A program made the translations under genes and the position numbers. The notes under the pieces were generated by a model. It saw only the letters and a program-made list of their open reading frames with translations. It was not told the DNA's origin and did no database searches. Below are positions 54,783-64,000 of a stretch of 64,000 nt of DNA, piece by piece. Numbering within the stretch: the first letter of the stretch is position 1; every line of letters starts with the position of its first letter. This DNA comes from Selaginella moellendorffii (taxonomy: Eukaryota; Streptophyta; Lycopodiopsida; Selaginellales; Selaginellaceae), in assembly GCF_000143415.4 (NCBI RefSeq), contig NW_003314279.1:641824-705823 (forward strand), in the 5' to 3' direction.

Positions 54783-56111
54783 CTATGCCTGGGAGTCACA
54801 CCTCCTGGTCGCAGGATTATACATCTTTGGCACCAGGAACTGCCGCTTGCGATAGCCGAAGACGTTGAAGCTGGCTCCGGTGGTCTTGTTCCGCAGCAAG
54901 TCGTCCGGGAGAGCCTTCCTGTCCTTGCAGAAGCCCACGGCCTCGCTCATCACATTCTTCCCCTGGAGCGAGTAGTATCCGTTCAGGAACGGATTCGTGG
55001 CCACCGACGACAGCATCTCGGCAATGTTGACGATCATGCCATCGATCCCGACGTCCCCGTTTGGCGGAACGAGCCCCTTGACTTGCTGCTGCGGCGGCGG
55101 TGGCGGCTTCTTTCCTTCTTTCTTTGGCGGCGGCAAGGGCTTCGGCTTGGAGCTCCCGAAAGGCCAGCTACAAGTTGCTGGGCATCGCTTCTCGGTGTTG
55201 GCGATCCAAGCGTAAGCAAGGCCTTTCCGGTCGGTGGCGGACTGGGGAACCACGAACGAGTGCTGTCCGCAAAACTGCTTGCACAGGCCTTTCACTTTGA
55301 CGTCGTCCGCGAGGAGCAGCAGATAGATTCCCTGGGGATCGGTCGGGAAGTGGCCCAGCAAGCGCAGGATCATCGTCTCAATCTGCGTCAAGTTGAGCTC
55401 CTTTCCCATGGAGTAGGACTTGTCTCGGACCTCCCGTCCCCGCCTGACGAGTCGTCCCACGGTAGCGCCCTTCCGGTTGACGTAGCTTTTGGTTATCTCC
55501 CACCATCGCGCGACCGTCGGAGCCGCTGGAGGCCTCTCGGACTTGAATGCTGGCTGATGCTCCGATAACGGCGATGGCCTTGGTGGCTTCGGTGGAGACT
55601 TCTTCGGTGGCAGTGGCAGCGGTAGTGATGGAGGTGGCGGAGAAGGCGGAGGTGGAGATGGCGGTGGTGGAGGTGGAGGTGGAGGTGGAGAGGGAGGTGG
55701 TGGAGAAGGTGGCGGCGGCGGCGGTGGTGGCGATTTATTCGACTTTGGAGGATTCTTTAGTGACGGAGGCGGTGGTGGAGGTGGAGAAGGAGGTGGCGGT
55801 GATGGCGGTGGCGATTTGAGTGGCTTTGGCAGCGGCGGCGATAGCTTCTTCTCTTGCGACTGGAAGGACCTGAGGAAGGACCTGATAGTTCTTCTCTGCA
55901 CCTTTGTGAAGTTGCCGTAGAACGTCACGTAAATGGAGATGGTGTTGTTCTGGCCGACCAGGATGGATCCATCGTGAAATAAGAGGCCGCTGGGGCCTTT
56001 CACTCGGCCAATCGGCTGAGCCTTGAGCTTGCTGCTATCCCATGGCGAGGCGGCCGCTATCTGGACGACAGCCGGGAGTACGCATGCCAGATACAAGAGC
56101 AGCCTCGTCAT
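54783..56111 (-). CDS. EXORDIUM-like (PHI-1 family) protein with a polyproline insert
   Basis: A signal peptide (MTRLLLYLACVLPAVVQIAAA) starts at 56111. The upstream in-frame ATG at 56276 gives a non-signal extension and was not used. The EXO/PHI-1 fold opens with GPSGLLFHDGSILVGQNNTISIY and resumes with TVARWWEITKSYVN, KGLAYAWIANTEKRCPATC, NGDVGIDGMIVNIAEML and the C-terminal NVFGYRKRQFLVPKMYNP. Between the two parts, residues ~95-200 form an extensin-like SPPPP-rich block, and a second short Pro/Lys run interrupts the domain later. EXO proteins are apoplastic and brassinosteroid/phosphate responsive. The proline block suggests cell-wall anchoring. No intron. Confidence 0.88.
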   Translation of the reverse strand: MTRLLLYLACVLPAVVQIAAASPWDSSKLKAQPIGRVKGPSGLLFHDGSILVGQNNTISIYVTFYGNFTKVQRRTIRSFLRSFQSQEKKLSPPLPKPLKSPPPSPPPPSPPPPPPPSLKNPPKSNKSPPPPPPPPSPPPPSPPPPPPPPPPSPPPPSPPPPSLPLPLPPKKSPPKPPRPSPLSEHQPAFKSERPPAAPTVARWWEITKSYVNRKGATVGRLVRRGREVRDKSYSMGKELNLTQIETMILRLLGHFPTDPQGIYLLLLADDVKVKGLCKQFCGQHSFVVPQSATDRKGLAYAWIANTEKRCPATCSWPFGSSKPKPLPPPKKEGKKPPPPPQQQVKGLVPPNGDVGIDGMIVNIAEMLSSVATNPFLNGYYSLQGKNVMSEAVGFCKDRKALPDDLLRNKTTGASFNVFGYRKRQFLVPKMYNPATRRCDSQA

Positions 56112-56272
56112 CCTTTTGCTGGCATGAGAGCATCCCTCCTTTCTAGTAGTCCACTTAGCATCCTTGTCAGCTTGCCGTTCACAAGCTCGTTGCGGAGTAA
56201 CTGTCAAACGGTAGTTACGGCTAGCGGGACCAAGGAAAAAACAGAAAAAAAATTGCAAGCAGCTATAAAAAC

Positions 56273-57547
56273 TCACATTTCAGATGTTGTGAAACAATCT
56301 CGGACTTCTTCCATCCGATGCTCTGCAGTGTGGCGCTGATTGAATCGTCCAACCGGAGCAGCTGAGGTGGGATAACAGTCTCCACACAAATCGTAGCCAA
56401 CTTTCTCTGGACAGTCTATACATTTGTATCTTGAACCGATAATTGGCAAGACCTGCGAGCGACTGTCAGTCCATGCCAACTTCCGATGTAAAATCTAAGA
56501 AGCTTACCCCACAGCCATCACAACCTGCACCCCGGTGGACATGGCAAGCTTGTTTGTTGCTACCATCCTTTGATGATGCTGCGGCAATGTCAATGTTAGC
56601 GATAGCGGCATATCAACGAAAAAGAAACGAACATGAGCGTGAGCATGTTGAGCTCGAAGCGCGGGTCGAGGCTTCCGTCGTCTCAACTTCCTTAAGCTTG
56701 TCTTCTCTTTGTTTATACTCCGCGGGAAACGTCTTCTGTATGTACTCGTTTAGCTCCAGGCAAACTTGCACTGGAAAAATCCTTTGTGGCATACCGCAAG
56801 ACGGGCACTTGGGACTTTCACCTTCGACTGGGGCCCTCAGACAGCTTTGACAAAACGCTGTGCCGAGAAAACGAACAAGTTAGAAGCAAAAATAAACAAT
56901 GACAAGGATTGATCTCACCGTGTCCGCAATTTAAGACGACTGGACGGTATATCAGCTCCTTGCAGAGCTCGCAAGGCAGGTCGGATGCCTCTATAGCTCC
57001 ATCAATGCTTTTTTCCATCACTTCTTCAGGAGAAAAGTATTCCATCTCGCTCTCCATCTCTTCAAGAACAAAAAAAGAGCTTCAAATGAGAGCATTGATA
57101 AGAGAAATAAAAGAAAGCGAAAGCGTAAAGCTAGAATGGATTGCCACTCACCTAGTATCTCTTTCCTTCGCTCCTCGTATGCCTCGCGAAATGCAGCTCC
57201 CAGCAAGCGATGGAGGAGCCCGCAAATCCTCGGGAACTGCGTGTACTCGCATCTACACATCGGGCAGCGCGAAGGGCCGGATCCATTCATCGCGTAGTCG
57301 ACGCACCAGAAGCAAAAGAAATGGCCGCACGCTGCAATGGCAACAAGAGATCACAAAGAGAATCCATGGAGAGAACAAACCGACCTTGGACGATAGGTTT
57401 GAAACAAAGCTCCCTGCAAGAAAGAAAGCATGAGAAGAAATCCCCCACCGCGCAATCGAATCGATCTTACAAGCACATCGCGCACTGGAAATGCGGCCAA
57501 TCCTCCAGCGCCTTGGGATCGAGTGCCGCGTAAGCGTCCATCTCCAT
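56273..57547 (-). CDS. PRT1: PRT1-like N-degron E3 ubiquitin ligase (two RINGs plus ZZ)
   Basis: A multi-exon gene starting MEMDAYAALDPKALEDW. RING 1 spans the first exons (FQCAMC, KELCFKPIV, CGHFFCFWC, SRCPMCRCEY). RING 2 follows (LPCELCKELIYRPVVLNCGH, FCQSCLR, PKCPSCG). A ZZ zinc finger ends the protein (DGCG, YKCIDCPEKVGYDLCGDCY, RHTAEHRM). This order is that of PRT1, which recognises bulky aromatic N-terminal residues. Introns are about 50-80 bp. The 3' stop at 56273 directly follows the ZZ. Exon borders within RING 1 were checked in frame; others are approximate. Confidence 0.88.
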
Positions 57548-57623
57548 TCACAACCCTGCCCTAGTTTTTTGAGGTTGAGGACACGACTTCTTGGAATATC
57601 TGTGTTATTCCCATTTCTTCTTC

Positions 57624-58238
57624 CTATTGGAGAAAGTAGCCACTGAGGAAGAGGATAAAGAAGAAGACGAGCGATCCATAGATGAGCAAGCTCTTCTGGC
57701 CGGATGTGAGAGTGTTGGTGCCAAATCCATAGCTCTGGTTCTCGGCGAATCCGGCCACTTCCACGCTGATGCTATTGAAGTAGGACTTGGCGGCGCCGCA
57801 AGTGGAGCATCTCCAATCCTCGGGCAGCTGCGCGAATTCCACTCCCGGCGCGATGGGGTAGGACGGATCGCCCACGGTTTGATCGTAGACGTAGCCGCAG
57901 GAGCGGCATTGGTGCTTGCCCAGATCGCGGACGGCGAATTTCTCCTCTGGAGATTGATTGGAATCGTGCTTGGAACTGGAGGAAGAAGATTATCGATGCT
58001 TACCTCTCCTGCGATCCACATTCTCCAGCGGGAGCGCCAAATCAATCTCGCCATCGTCCTGCTCGCTTGCTACCACATCGTTGTCCACCGCCCATCGCCG
58101 GATTGCTACGAGGCGGGATTTCTGGAGAGGCCGGATGATCGATCGATGCGCACTAACCTGGATGATCGATCGCGATGCTGGATGGTGGGATTTTTGGACC
58201 ACAGGAGTGGGAGGATGATCGAGGAGCGTGGCCGCCAT
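57624..58238 (-). CDS. Membrane-anchored rubredoxin (chloroplast type)
   Basis: Exons 58004-58238 and 57624-57946, joined across a 57-bp intron, give 185 aa. The rubredoxin iron site is CRSCGY ... CSTCG with the intervening GDPSYPIAPGVEFAQLPEDW. A C-terminal membrane helix (LLIYGSLVFFFILFLSGYFL) ends the protein. The N-terminus is Ser/Arg/His-rich and transit-peptide-like. Plant and cyanobacterial membrane rubredoxins (RBD1/RubA type) assist photosystem assembly, so a thylakoid role is inferred. Reading straight through the intron hits TAA, which supports the intron. Confidence 0.85.
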
Positions 58239-58360
58239 AGCTCTCCCAGACCTCAAATCCATGACGTGGCAAATGTGGTGGTCTAGCTAGTGCCACGTGG
58301 CAAGAGGAATTTAGGCCAAGTGGATTAGGGTTTTTTGGGGGTTTTAGGGCTCTTCGGGCG

Positions 58361-58844
58361 ATGATAGAGAGAGATCTCCATCCAGGGCAGATCCTATGGC
58401 GGAATATAGTGACGAGAAGCAGGGATTCCAAGGCGTTCTTGGTCGGACTGATGGGAGCGTGCATTGTGGTGCCGTGGGCGGTCGCGGAAGGATTCATGTG
58501 GGGCGCCAAGCGCAACCAGGCCAAGCTCAAAGAAGAGCTCCGCCACGCACCCTTCAACATGACAGAGGTGAGAGATTTTAGATCTAGTTTCGATCGATTT
58601 CTCGCAAAGTCTAGCTCCATTCCTTGCCGCATTCCCTCTGTCTTGTCCAGTTTTGATTGAATCCGAGAGGAATTTGTAGGAAGTGACCAACGCGAACAAG
58701 GAGAGGATCGAGCAGCTGTTTGACGACATCAAATACAAGCGCAATCTAAGCGATCGCTACTTGAAAGGAGAAGCAGCGAAGAATCCTCCACGAACACGAG
58801 GAAAGACTACCACAGTGCCGGAGCAAGAAGATCCAAAGCTATGA
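58361..58844 (+). CDS. Small single-pass membrane protein (123 aa)
   Basis: Exons 58361-58567 and 58680-58844 with a 112-bp intron; both joins are phase 0. One hydrophobic helix at residues ~25-45 (AFLVGLMGACIVVPWAVAEG) follows a basic start, then a charged helix (AKRNQAKLKEELRHAPF) and a Lys-rich tail. The layout recalls small mitochondrial or ER inner-membrane proteins. I do not recognise the family. It is divergent from the rubredoxin gene with about 120 bp between ATGs. Confidence 0.6.
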
Positions 58845-58909
58845 TCTTAGTACAGCTTTTTGTTCTTGATAAAATGAGGGAAAAAGAAAGTTTTCCACTT
58901 TGCGTTTGT

Positions 58910-58982
58910 TGGAGACATGGGGTTTTGATCCCCAGACCTTTCGCATGCTAAGCGAATGCTCTACCAACGGAGCTCTATCCCC
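58910..58982 (-). tRNA. tRNA-Ala (anticodon AGC)
   Basis: On the minus strand a 73-nt cloverleaf reads ggggata ... tgtctcc plus discriminator a. The anticodon arm ttcgc-ttagcat-gcgaa has AGC. The D arm (gctccgttggtagagc) and T arm (tggggatcaaaacccca) are present with A- and B-box-like sequences. No intron and no encoded CCA, as expected for a nuclear gene. Acceptor pairing includes two G-U pairs. Confidence 0.92.
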
Positions 58983-59485
58983 GACTCACGTACACGTGTA
59001 TGCGACCATTTCCCCTCGGCCCTTTTCATCAAATCAATCTCAGCTATGATCTTTAGCCAAAGCCCAGCAACTTCTTCTATAAGTTTTTTATTCTTCACAT
59101 ACAATTTCAAAACCAGGTCACTTTGTCACACACTATTTGAATTATTGTTATGAATTCCAGCAACTGTGAGATGATATATCACACATTTTTATTTCATGAA
59201 CACGGTTGCTTCACAAACTTAGAATTCAGACTATCATTGTCACATGTCACTTGCTACATTGTCGCAATGTCATGCGATAGCCATACGCATCCGCGAGAGA
59301 GGACTCCACCGTGTTGAACAGGACCTCACAGCCGTCGCATGCAAGCGCGATGCTTGGATTTCTTTCCCACAATCTTGTAGAAATAGAAAGAATCACTTGT
59401 CTTTAGTTTCCAAATGATCCATATTTTATGAACATGTAAGAATGACAACAAACAATGGTCGAGAACAAAAAAGACTTCGCATGAT
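58983..59485. other. Intergenic, nothing recognised
   Basis: AT-rich spacer between the tRNA and the 3' end of the transporter gene. The minus-strand half is probably its 3' UTR. Confidence 0.4.
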
Positions 59486-61682
59486 TTACTCGAAATCTTG
59501 GGGTTGGCTGCTTGCAAAGACGTTCCACACGGTGGCTCCTGTCACGTAGAAGAAGATTGAAGGGAGAAACAACGAGAGCTGAGGAGGAAAAGAAAAACTT
59601 TGAGCCTCCTTGAGCATCTGGGAAATGCTTGAAAGGCTTCGCTTACCGTCCAGGAATCGGTTTGATCGAAAATATAACCGGTTGCCGCAACTCCTACCAC
59701 TCCAGGAATTGCACCAGCAGTATTTGTTATGCCCTGTGAGAAATGCTTTGGTTTAGAAAGGAAAAAAGCAAGGAGATGATTTGGTTCCATACCAAAAGAA
59801 TGCCGGCGTACTTCCGTGATATATCTTGGTGTGTACAGTAAAGCCCTGGCAACACTGTTAGCAGTCGCAGAAACAAGGAAAATGACTACCAGATACCTGA
59901 CAGCGCGAAACTTGACAATCCAATACCACTGGTTAGAAGCAGTATGACCGACCACGGTGGTAGACTAGGAACCAATGAGACAATACTCATGGAAGCCGAT
60001 GGAGAGAGAAAAGCGATGCTTTGGCAGATTTTTCTCACCTAGAAACATAACAGTGCTAGTCAGAGGGAAAGAAAGAGAACGCCAGACTTACCACTGTGGT
60101 GCTTAGTCCAGACGTGATCATGCTATCGGCCCAGACAGCCGCAAAGCTTGTTACTGGAACAGATGCTAGAGGAGGAAGAATTGATATCTGTACTTTCATT
60201 AACCAGACTTCCATTTTGATAGTAAAAGAAAAAGCTCTTACCAGCGCTGCATTAGTCAGATTCAGGTGTAGCTCATCACTGATATAAAAAGTCAGTACAC
60301 AATGGTTTTTCTACAGTTTAACGCACCTTACAAATGTTGGCATCCAGGAAAGAAGTGTAAAATATCCCCAATTTCCACAGAAATGGGCATAAATCATCGC
60401 CCAGACTGGTGGACTTTTGAAAAAAGCGCTCCAAGGGACCTGTGACAAAACAGAAAAGATGATTACGGCGTCGAACGAAATGTTCCTAACCTTTGACGGT
60501 TGTCCAGTCTCATTGTCAGCAGATGCTTGATCTGTCTCTGCAAAAAATGGTGTTTACATCACTCAGAACGCTGTATACTTGTGTTTACCTGAATCGCATC
60601 CTTCCGGATTGAACAGAAGGCACCTGGTCAAACACACGTCAATAGAAGTTCAAAGGCTTGTTCCATACCAGAAAAGGCCAAGCAAACCAAAGACGTAGAA
60701 AACAGATTGCCATCCAAAGTTTTCAATGAAAACAGGAGCGAAAAGCAGCCTGGTTTGCAAGATTCCATAAGTTACGCATTAGAGAGGCACACAAGCTCAC
60801 CCCGCTATACTTCCAACGCTGAGGCCACCGAAAATAACAGAGACCGCTCGGGAACGCTCGTTCGCACTAACTGTTCTACATTCACACATGAAAAACAAAC
60901 AGTTACTGATAATGTTACGTAATTGTACCTTGCTACGAGATCGGTAGCGGCTGAAGGAGACACGCCTTCGCCGACACCGACCTGTCAATTCCGGAATCCA
61001 TCACTCTTTTTCAGAGAAAGAAAAACTATACTAGAAAGAAAAACATACCATCACCCGGCTTGCCAGAATTAATGGTAGATATCGGGCTGAAAGTGGGACA
61101 GCCATAGTTGCCAACGACCAAAGAAAGACACCACCACGCAACACATATCTAGTACCAAACGAAAGCAGGGAAAATAAAAAAGAAACGGAGAAGATAGAGC
61201 CTTACTTTCCAGAAAATTTACGTGAAAGCCATCCACCAGGCAACTGGCTGAAAGCGTATCCCAGAAACAGCGACGACTGAACTAGTCCAGAAGTTGTTGC
61301 CGGCCATCCAAACTGCTGCGACATCGGTATGATAGCTACACTCAAGTTCACCTTGAAACAAACAAGTAAATATCGTTAAGTCAGCGATAAAATTAATCAG
61401 CGAGAAACTGAGAGATACCTTGTCCATGTTGCAAATCACGAACGCGAGAGAAGCCATGAGAATGACCCTGTACTTGGGTTGATTCCAAGAAACACTAGCA
61501 GTATCTGTGGACGAAGGTATTGCAGTAATTTCATCTTCTTTATCCTGTGAGACACAGTGGAACCTCGGCCCTGAGCCGTTCCGGAGTCTGAGATGCTTTG
61601 TACTTAAAGGGCTAGAACGCGGACAGATACTGATCTTGGTCGCGACTCGAGGTAGCCCAAGACACAAAGCCACTGCTGCCAT
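59486..61682 (-). CDS. PHT4/ANTR-type anion transporter (chloroplast)
   Basis: A multi-exon MFS protein of the SLC17 family, starting MAAVALCLGLPRVATKISIC with a transit-like N-terminus. Motifs in order: VILMASLAFVICNMDKVNLS, QQFGWPATTSGLVQSS, FSQLPGGWLSRKF, VMVGVGEGVSPSAATDL, VSANERSRAVSVIFGG, ENFGWQSVFYVFG, WAMIYAHFCGNWGYFTLLS, GITNTAGAIPGVVGVA. It ends SSQPQDFE and TAA. About a dozen introns of 50-80 bp were seen on the minus strand. The family transports phosphate or ascorbate across plastid membranes. Exon borders are approximate. The ARA6 stop is 68 bp upstream of its ATG. Confidence 0.9.
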
Positions 61683-61750
61683 TGACGGACCTTTATCTAC
61701 AAACCATAGCTGACCTTCTAAACTCTTTGGTTATACAGACTGGGGGCGTT

Positions 61751-62729
61751 TTACTGTTGCTTTACAGTCAGTGAGGGCTGGCCCCGAGGCAGCCTCTTTG
61801 CAATCTCCTGTATGTTTCTGAGAATTAAAAGGGATTCAACAAAAAACCTCAGCGTACCTCGAAGACCTCGTTAATGTTGCCGGCGGTTTTTGCCGACGCC
61901 TCCGTAAAGAACATGGAGTTGCTCTCTGCGTAAGCCCGAGCTTCCTGTAGATAGCATGTTGTGAGAGCAATTTTGAAGTGCCAACTTGAACATACATCTG
62001 TTGAAACCGTGCGCAAGTTGTCAAGGTCGGCCTTGTTCCCAACAAGCGCAAGAACTATCCCTGCATTCGCATGTTTTTGTAGCTCCTACACGAAAATAAA
62101 CGAGCAACCATAGTTAATGACAAGCACGCAAAATGAAAACCAAAGGTGGAACCTTGACCCAGTATTGAGCTTTCTGAAATGACTCCTTGCTGGTCAGGTC
62201 GTAGACTACCACCGCTGCAGAAGCTCCCCTATAGTACAGTGGTGCTAATGAAGCATATCTCTCTTGTCCTGCGGTGTCCCATATCTCAAACTTAACTGTG
62301 CTCGAGTCTTGGAGAGCTATAGTTTGCGACAAAAAAGAAGCACCAACAGTAACCTGTAGCACCATATCAAAATAATAAACACATTAAAAGCACTACTTAC
62401 CTTTGATGACGGATCAAACTGCCCCCTTACAAAGCGCAGAACAATGCAGCTCTTTCCCACTCCGGAGTCGCCGAGAAGAACCAGCTGATTGTAGAGAGTT
62501 GGATCAATTCACAGCACACGCTTTGCAACTCACCTTGACCCGTAGGTGTTTAGTATCTTGCGATCCATTTTCCAGAGAACCGTCACTCAAATGTGGCAAA
62601 CCTTTAACTGGAGAAAAAGGAAATCAGCTTCGAACTTGGAGCTCACACAAATAGATCGCATAAATTGACGATTTGGGTACAGCCATCGAAGGAGCAAAAC
62701 ATACCGGGTCTAGAAGCCGCACACCCCAT
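61751..62729 (-). CDS. RABF1: ARA6/RABF1, plant-unique Rab5 GTPase
   Basis: The N-terminus MGCAASRP has Gly2 for myristoylation and Cys3 for palmitoylation, which defines the plant-unique ARA6 class. GTPase motifs follow: G1 [12 protein letters not shown]3 [20 protein letters not shown]4 NKAD ([10 protein letters not shown]) and G5 EASAKTAGN. The C-terminus SLTVKQQ lacks the geranylgeranyl Cys motif of ordinary Rabs, as expected. It acts in endosome-to-plasma-membrane traffic. Five or so short introns. The deacetylase stop lies 32 bp upstream on the same strand. Confidence 0.93.
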
Positions 62730-62761
62730 CGTCGTAAGAACCTATGGAATATGCTGATCTC

Positions 62762-63985
62762 TCACTGGAGTTTAAGTAGTTCCGGAATAGTCACGACCGA
62801 ATAGCCCTTTCGTTTAAGCTCGGGGAGAAGTACCCTTAGCACCTGAAACCAAATTTGTGATCGAAACTAGGAAAAAGGGTAGTACCTCCGGAGTCTGTAT
62901 CTTCTGCTGTTCCCTGTCGTGAAGAACGATAATAGCACCGGGATGAACCTACAACTTTCCACAATAAAGGTTTAAGGACCATCTGGAAAATTGACACATA
63001 CCCTCCACAATAGGTACTTTGCAATCAACTTTCCTTTGTTCCTGAACAACGTGTCGAGAGGATACAGAGAGCCGAGTACCAATTTGTAGCCGTACCCCTC
63101 GACAAGATCTATCATTTCTCGATTGTAGAAGCCGTGCCCCTGCACGAGAATTATGATTGATCAGTGAACGAAGAAGCTTGAGTTACATACGGGTCGAAAC
63201 CACTTCCACGGTTTCCCGTCCTCGCCTTTACGGAAAAATGGTTCGAGCCGTCTCTCTGTGGCCAGAAGCTGGGCAGTAAACTCCTCCTGCATGAATACAA
63301 ATGCTTCAACTTACGCCTATAAAAACGAGGCATACCGGAGAGAGACGCCAGGAAGCACAATCGTACATGGTGTGGTTCCCAACCTCATGCCCTGTATCAT
63401 CCAACGTGACGAAAAGCAAAGCTATGGCGACGCACCTTCTTTGTAAATTCTCTCGACCACCTCTGGGCACTTGTCCATATTACTTCCTATCAGGAACCAC
63501 GTCGCTTTGCTGTGGTTTTCCTCAAGAATGTCCAGTAGCTGAAACACGAAAATCCCTCGGGACGATTTAGCTAAGAACATGTAAAGCATTCACAAAGAAA
63601 AATAAAAAGAATCTCTCCAGGCACTCAAGAAAAACTAGTTCACTACCTCGTGTGTAATGTCTCTGTGAGGCCCATCGTCCAGAGTGAGCGCGACCAGAAG
63701 CTCTGGACAAAATCAAGCGATGTAAGAGTGCTAGGGAAGGAAAGAGAAGAGCAGACCGTGCTTTTCTCGTCTTTGATCGAGAAACAAGACTCTTCGCTGC
63801 CTCGTTTGCACGATCCTGACGAGCCATGTCGGGTGAACGGCGAGCCTGGATTCACAAGAAAGGATGAGCAACGCAAAGAGCTGCCTATGATCGATCACTC
63901 ACGTAAGAATGCCAATGCCGGCGATTCCAAGCGCTCCAAATCCGAGGGTAAGCGTCGCGGCGGCCACTCCGCCTTGTGGCCACAT
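62762..63985 (-). CDS. Polysaccharide (chitin-type) deacetylase family protein
   Basis: The NodB fold motif 1 is ALTLDDGPHRDITHELLD and motif 2 is TGHEVGNHTMYD, with the metal-binding Asp-His-His set. Later blocks are KWFRPGHGFYN and VHPGAIIVLHD, and the protein ends KGYSVVTIPELLKLQ. An N-terminal hydrophobic segment (MWPQGGVAAATLTLGFGALG) suggests a membrane or secretory anchor. The ATG at 63985 is 15 bp from the window edge, so the start is plausible but upstream sequence is not visible. In plants the substrate is uncertain. Introns are about 50-70 bp. Confidence 0.85.
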
Positions 63986-64000
63986 TCTCTTTTCTTCCAA

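Noticed and set aside
57973-58003. 28-bp intron candidate in the rubredoxin gene
   Set aside because: It would shift the frame; the 57-bp intron with the same donor keeps the frame and matches local intron sizes.

Overview
The window looks like nuclear DNA of a land plant, and most likely a lycophyte of the Selaginella moellendorffii type. Reasons: plant-specific genes (DNA ligase 6, ARA6/RABF1, PRT1-type N-degron E3, TBL, EXORDIUM-like, PHT4/ANTR, rubredoxin), PLS-class PPR genes and PPR fragments, introns that repeatedly come out at about 50-70 bp, and very short intergenic gaps. The species is an inference. Gene identities come from reading motifs by eye, and splice sites were chosen from GT..AG plus reading-frame continuity.

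Region 1 (1-6.6 kb): an RNase H-domain ORF, a PLS-type PPR gene divergent from it, and a secreted nepenthesin-type aspartic protease. Region 2 (6.6-18.7 kb): an AT-rich graveyard of nested LTR retrotransposons. A decayed plus-strand Gypsy element is interrupted by a 5.3-kb minus-strand chromovirus and by a 195-bp solo LTR. The chromovirus (10111-15411) has two ~1.15-kb LTRs, a GTCCG target duplication and an initiator-Met primer site, but most of RT/RNase H/integrase is deleted. Older relict LTRs of a related family lie upstream.

Region 3 (18.7-39.0 kb): a giant Helitron on the minus strand. Its 3' end has a perfect 7-bp hairpin and CTAG at 18740. Its Rep-helicase ORF is at 32628-36946 (one frameshift) and its proposed 5' TC end is at 39000. 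It carries an OB-fold RPA-like gene on its own strand, a complete-looking RPA70 gene on the opposite strand, a SKIP16-like F-box gene head-to-head with an unrecognised gene, three or more PPR fragments, and a 342-bp tandem duplication at its 5' end. Region 4 (39.0-41.3 kb) is AT-rich with a ~290-bp foldback element.

Region 5 (41.3-64 kb): a compact gene island. It holds a broken HSP20-like gene, a TBL acetyltransferase, DNA ligase 6, a PARP6/8-like ADP-ribosyltransferase, APC10, NAA10, a proline-rich EXORDIUM-like protein, a PRT1-like E3, a membrane rubredoxin, a small membrane protein, tRNA-Ala(AGC), a PHT4/ANTR transporter, ARA6, and a polysaccharide deacetylase. Gaps between coding regions are often below 120 bp, and APC10/NAA10 share a 61-bp divergent promoter. 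The DNA-repair and genome-maintenance genes LIG6, PARP and APC10 are consecutive on one strand. I see no functional operon-like system in the island; the novelty candidate is the gene-carrying Helitron.
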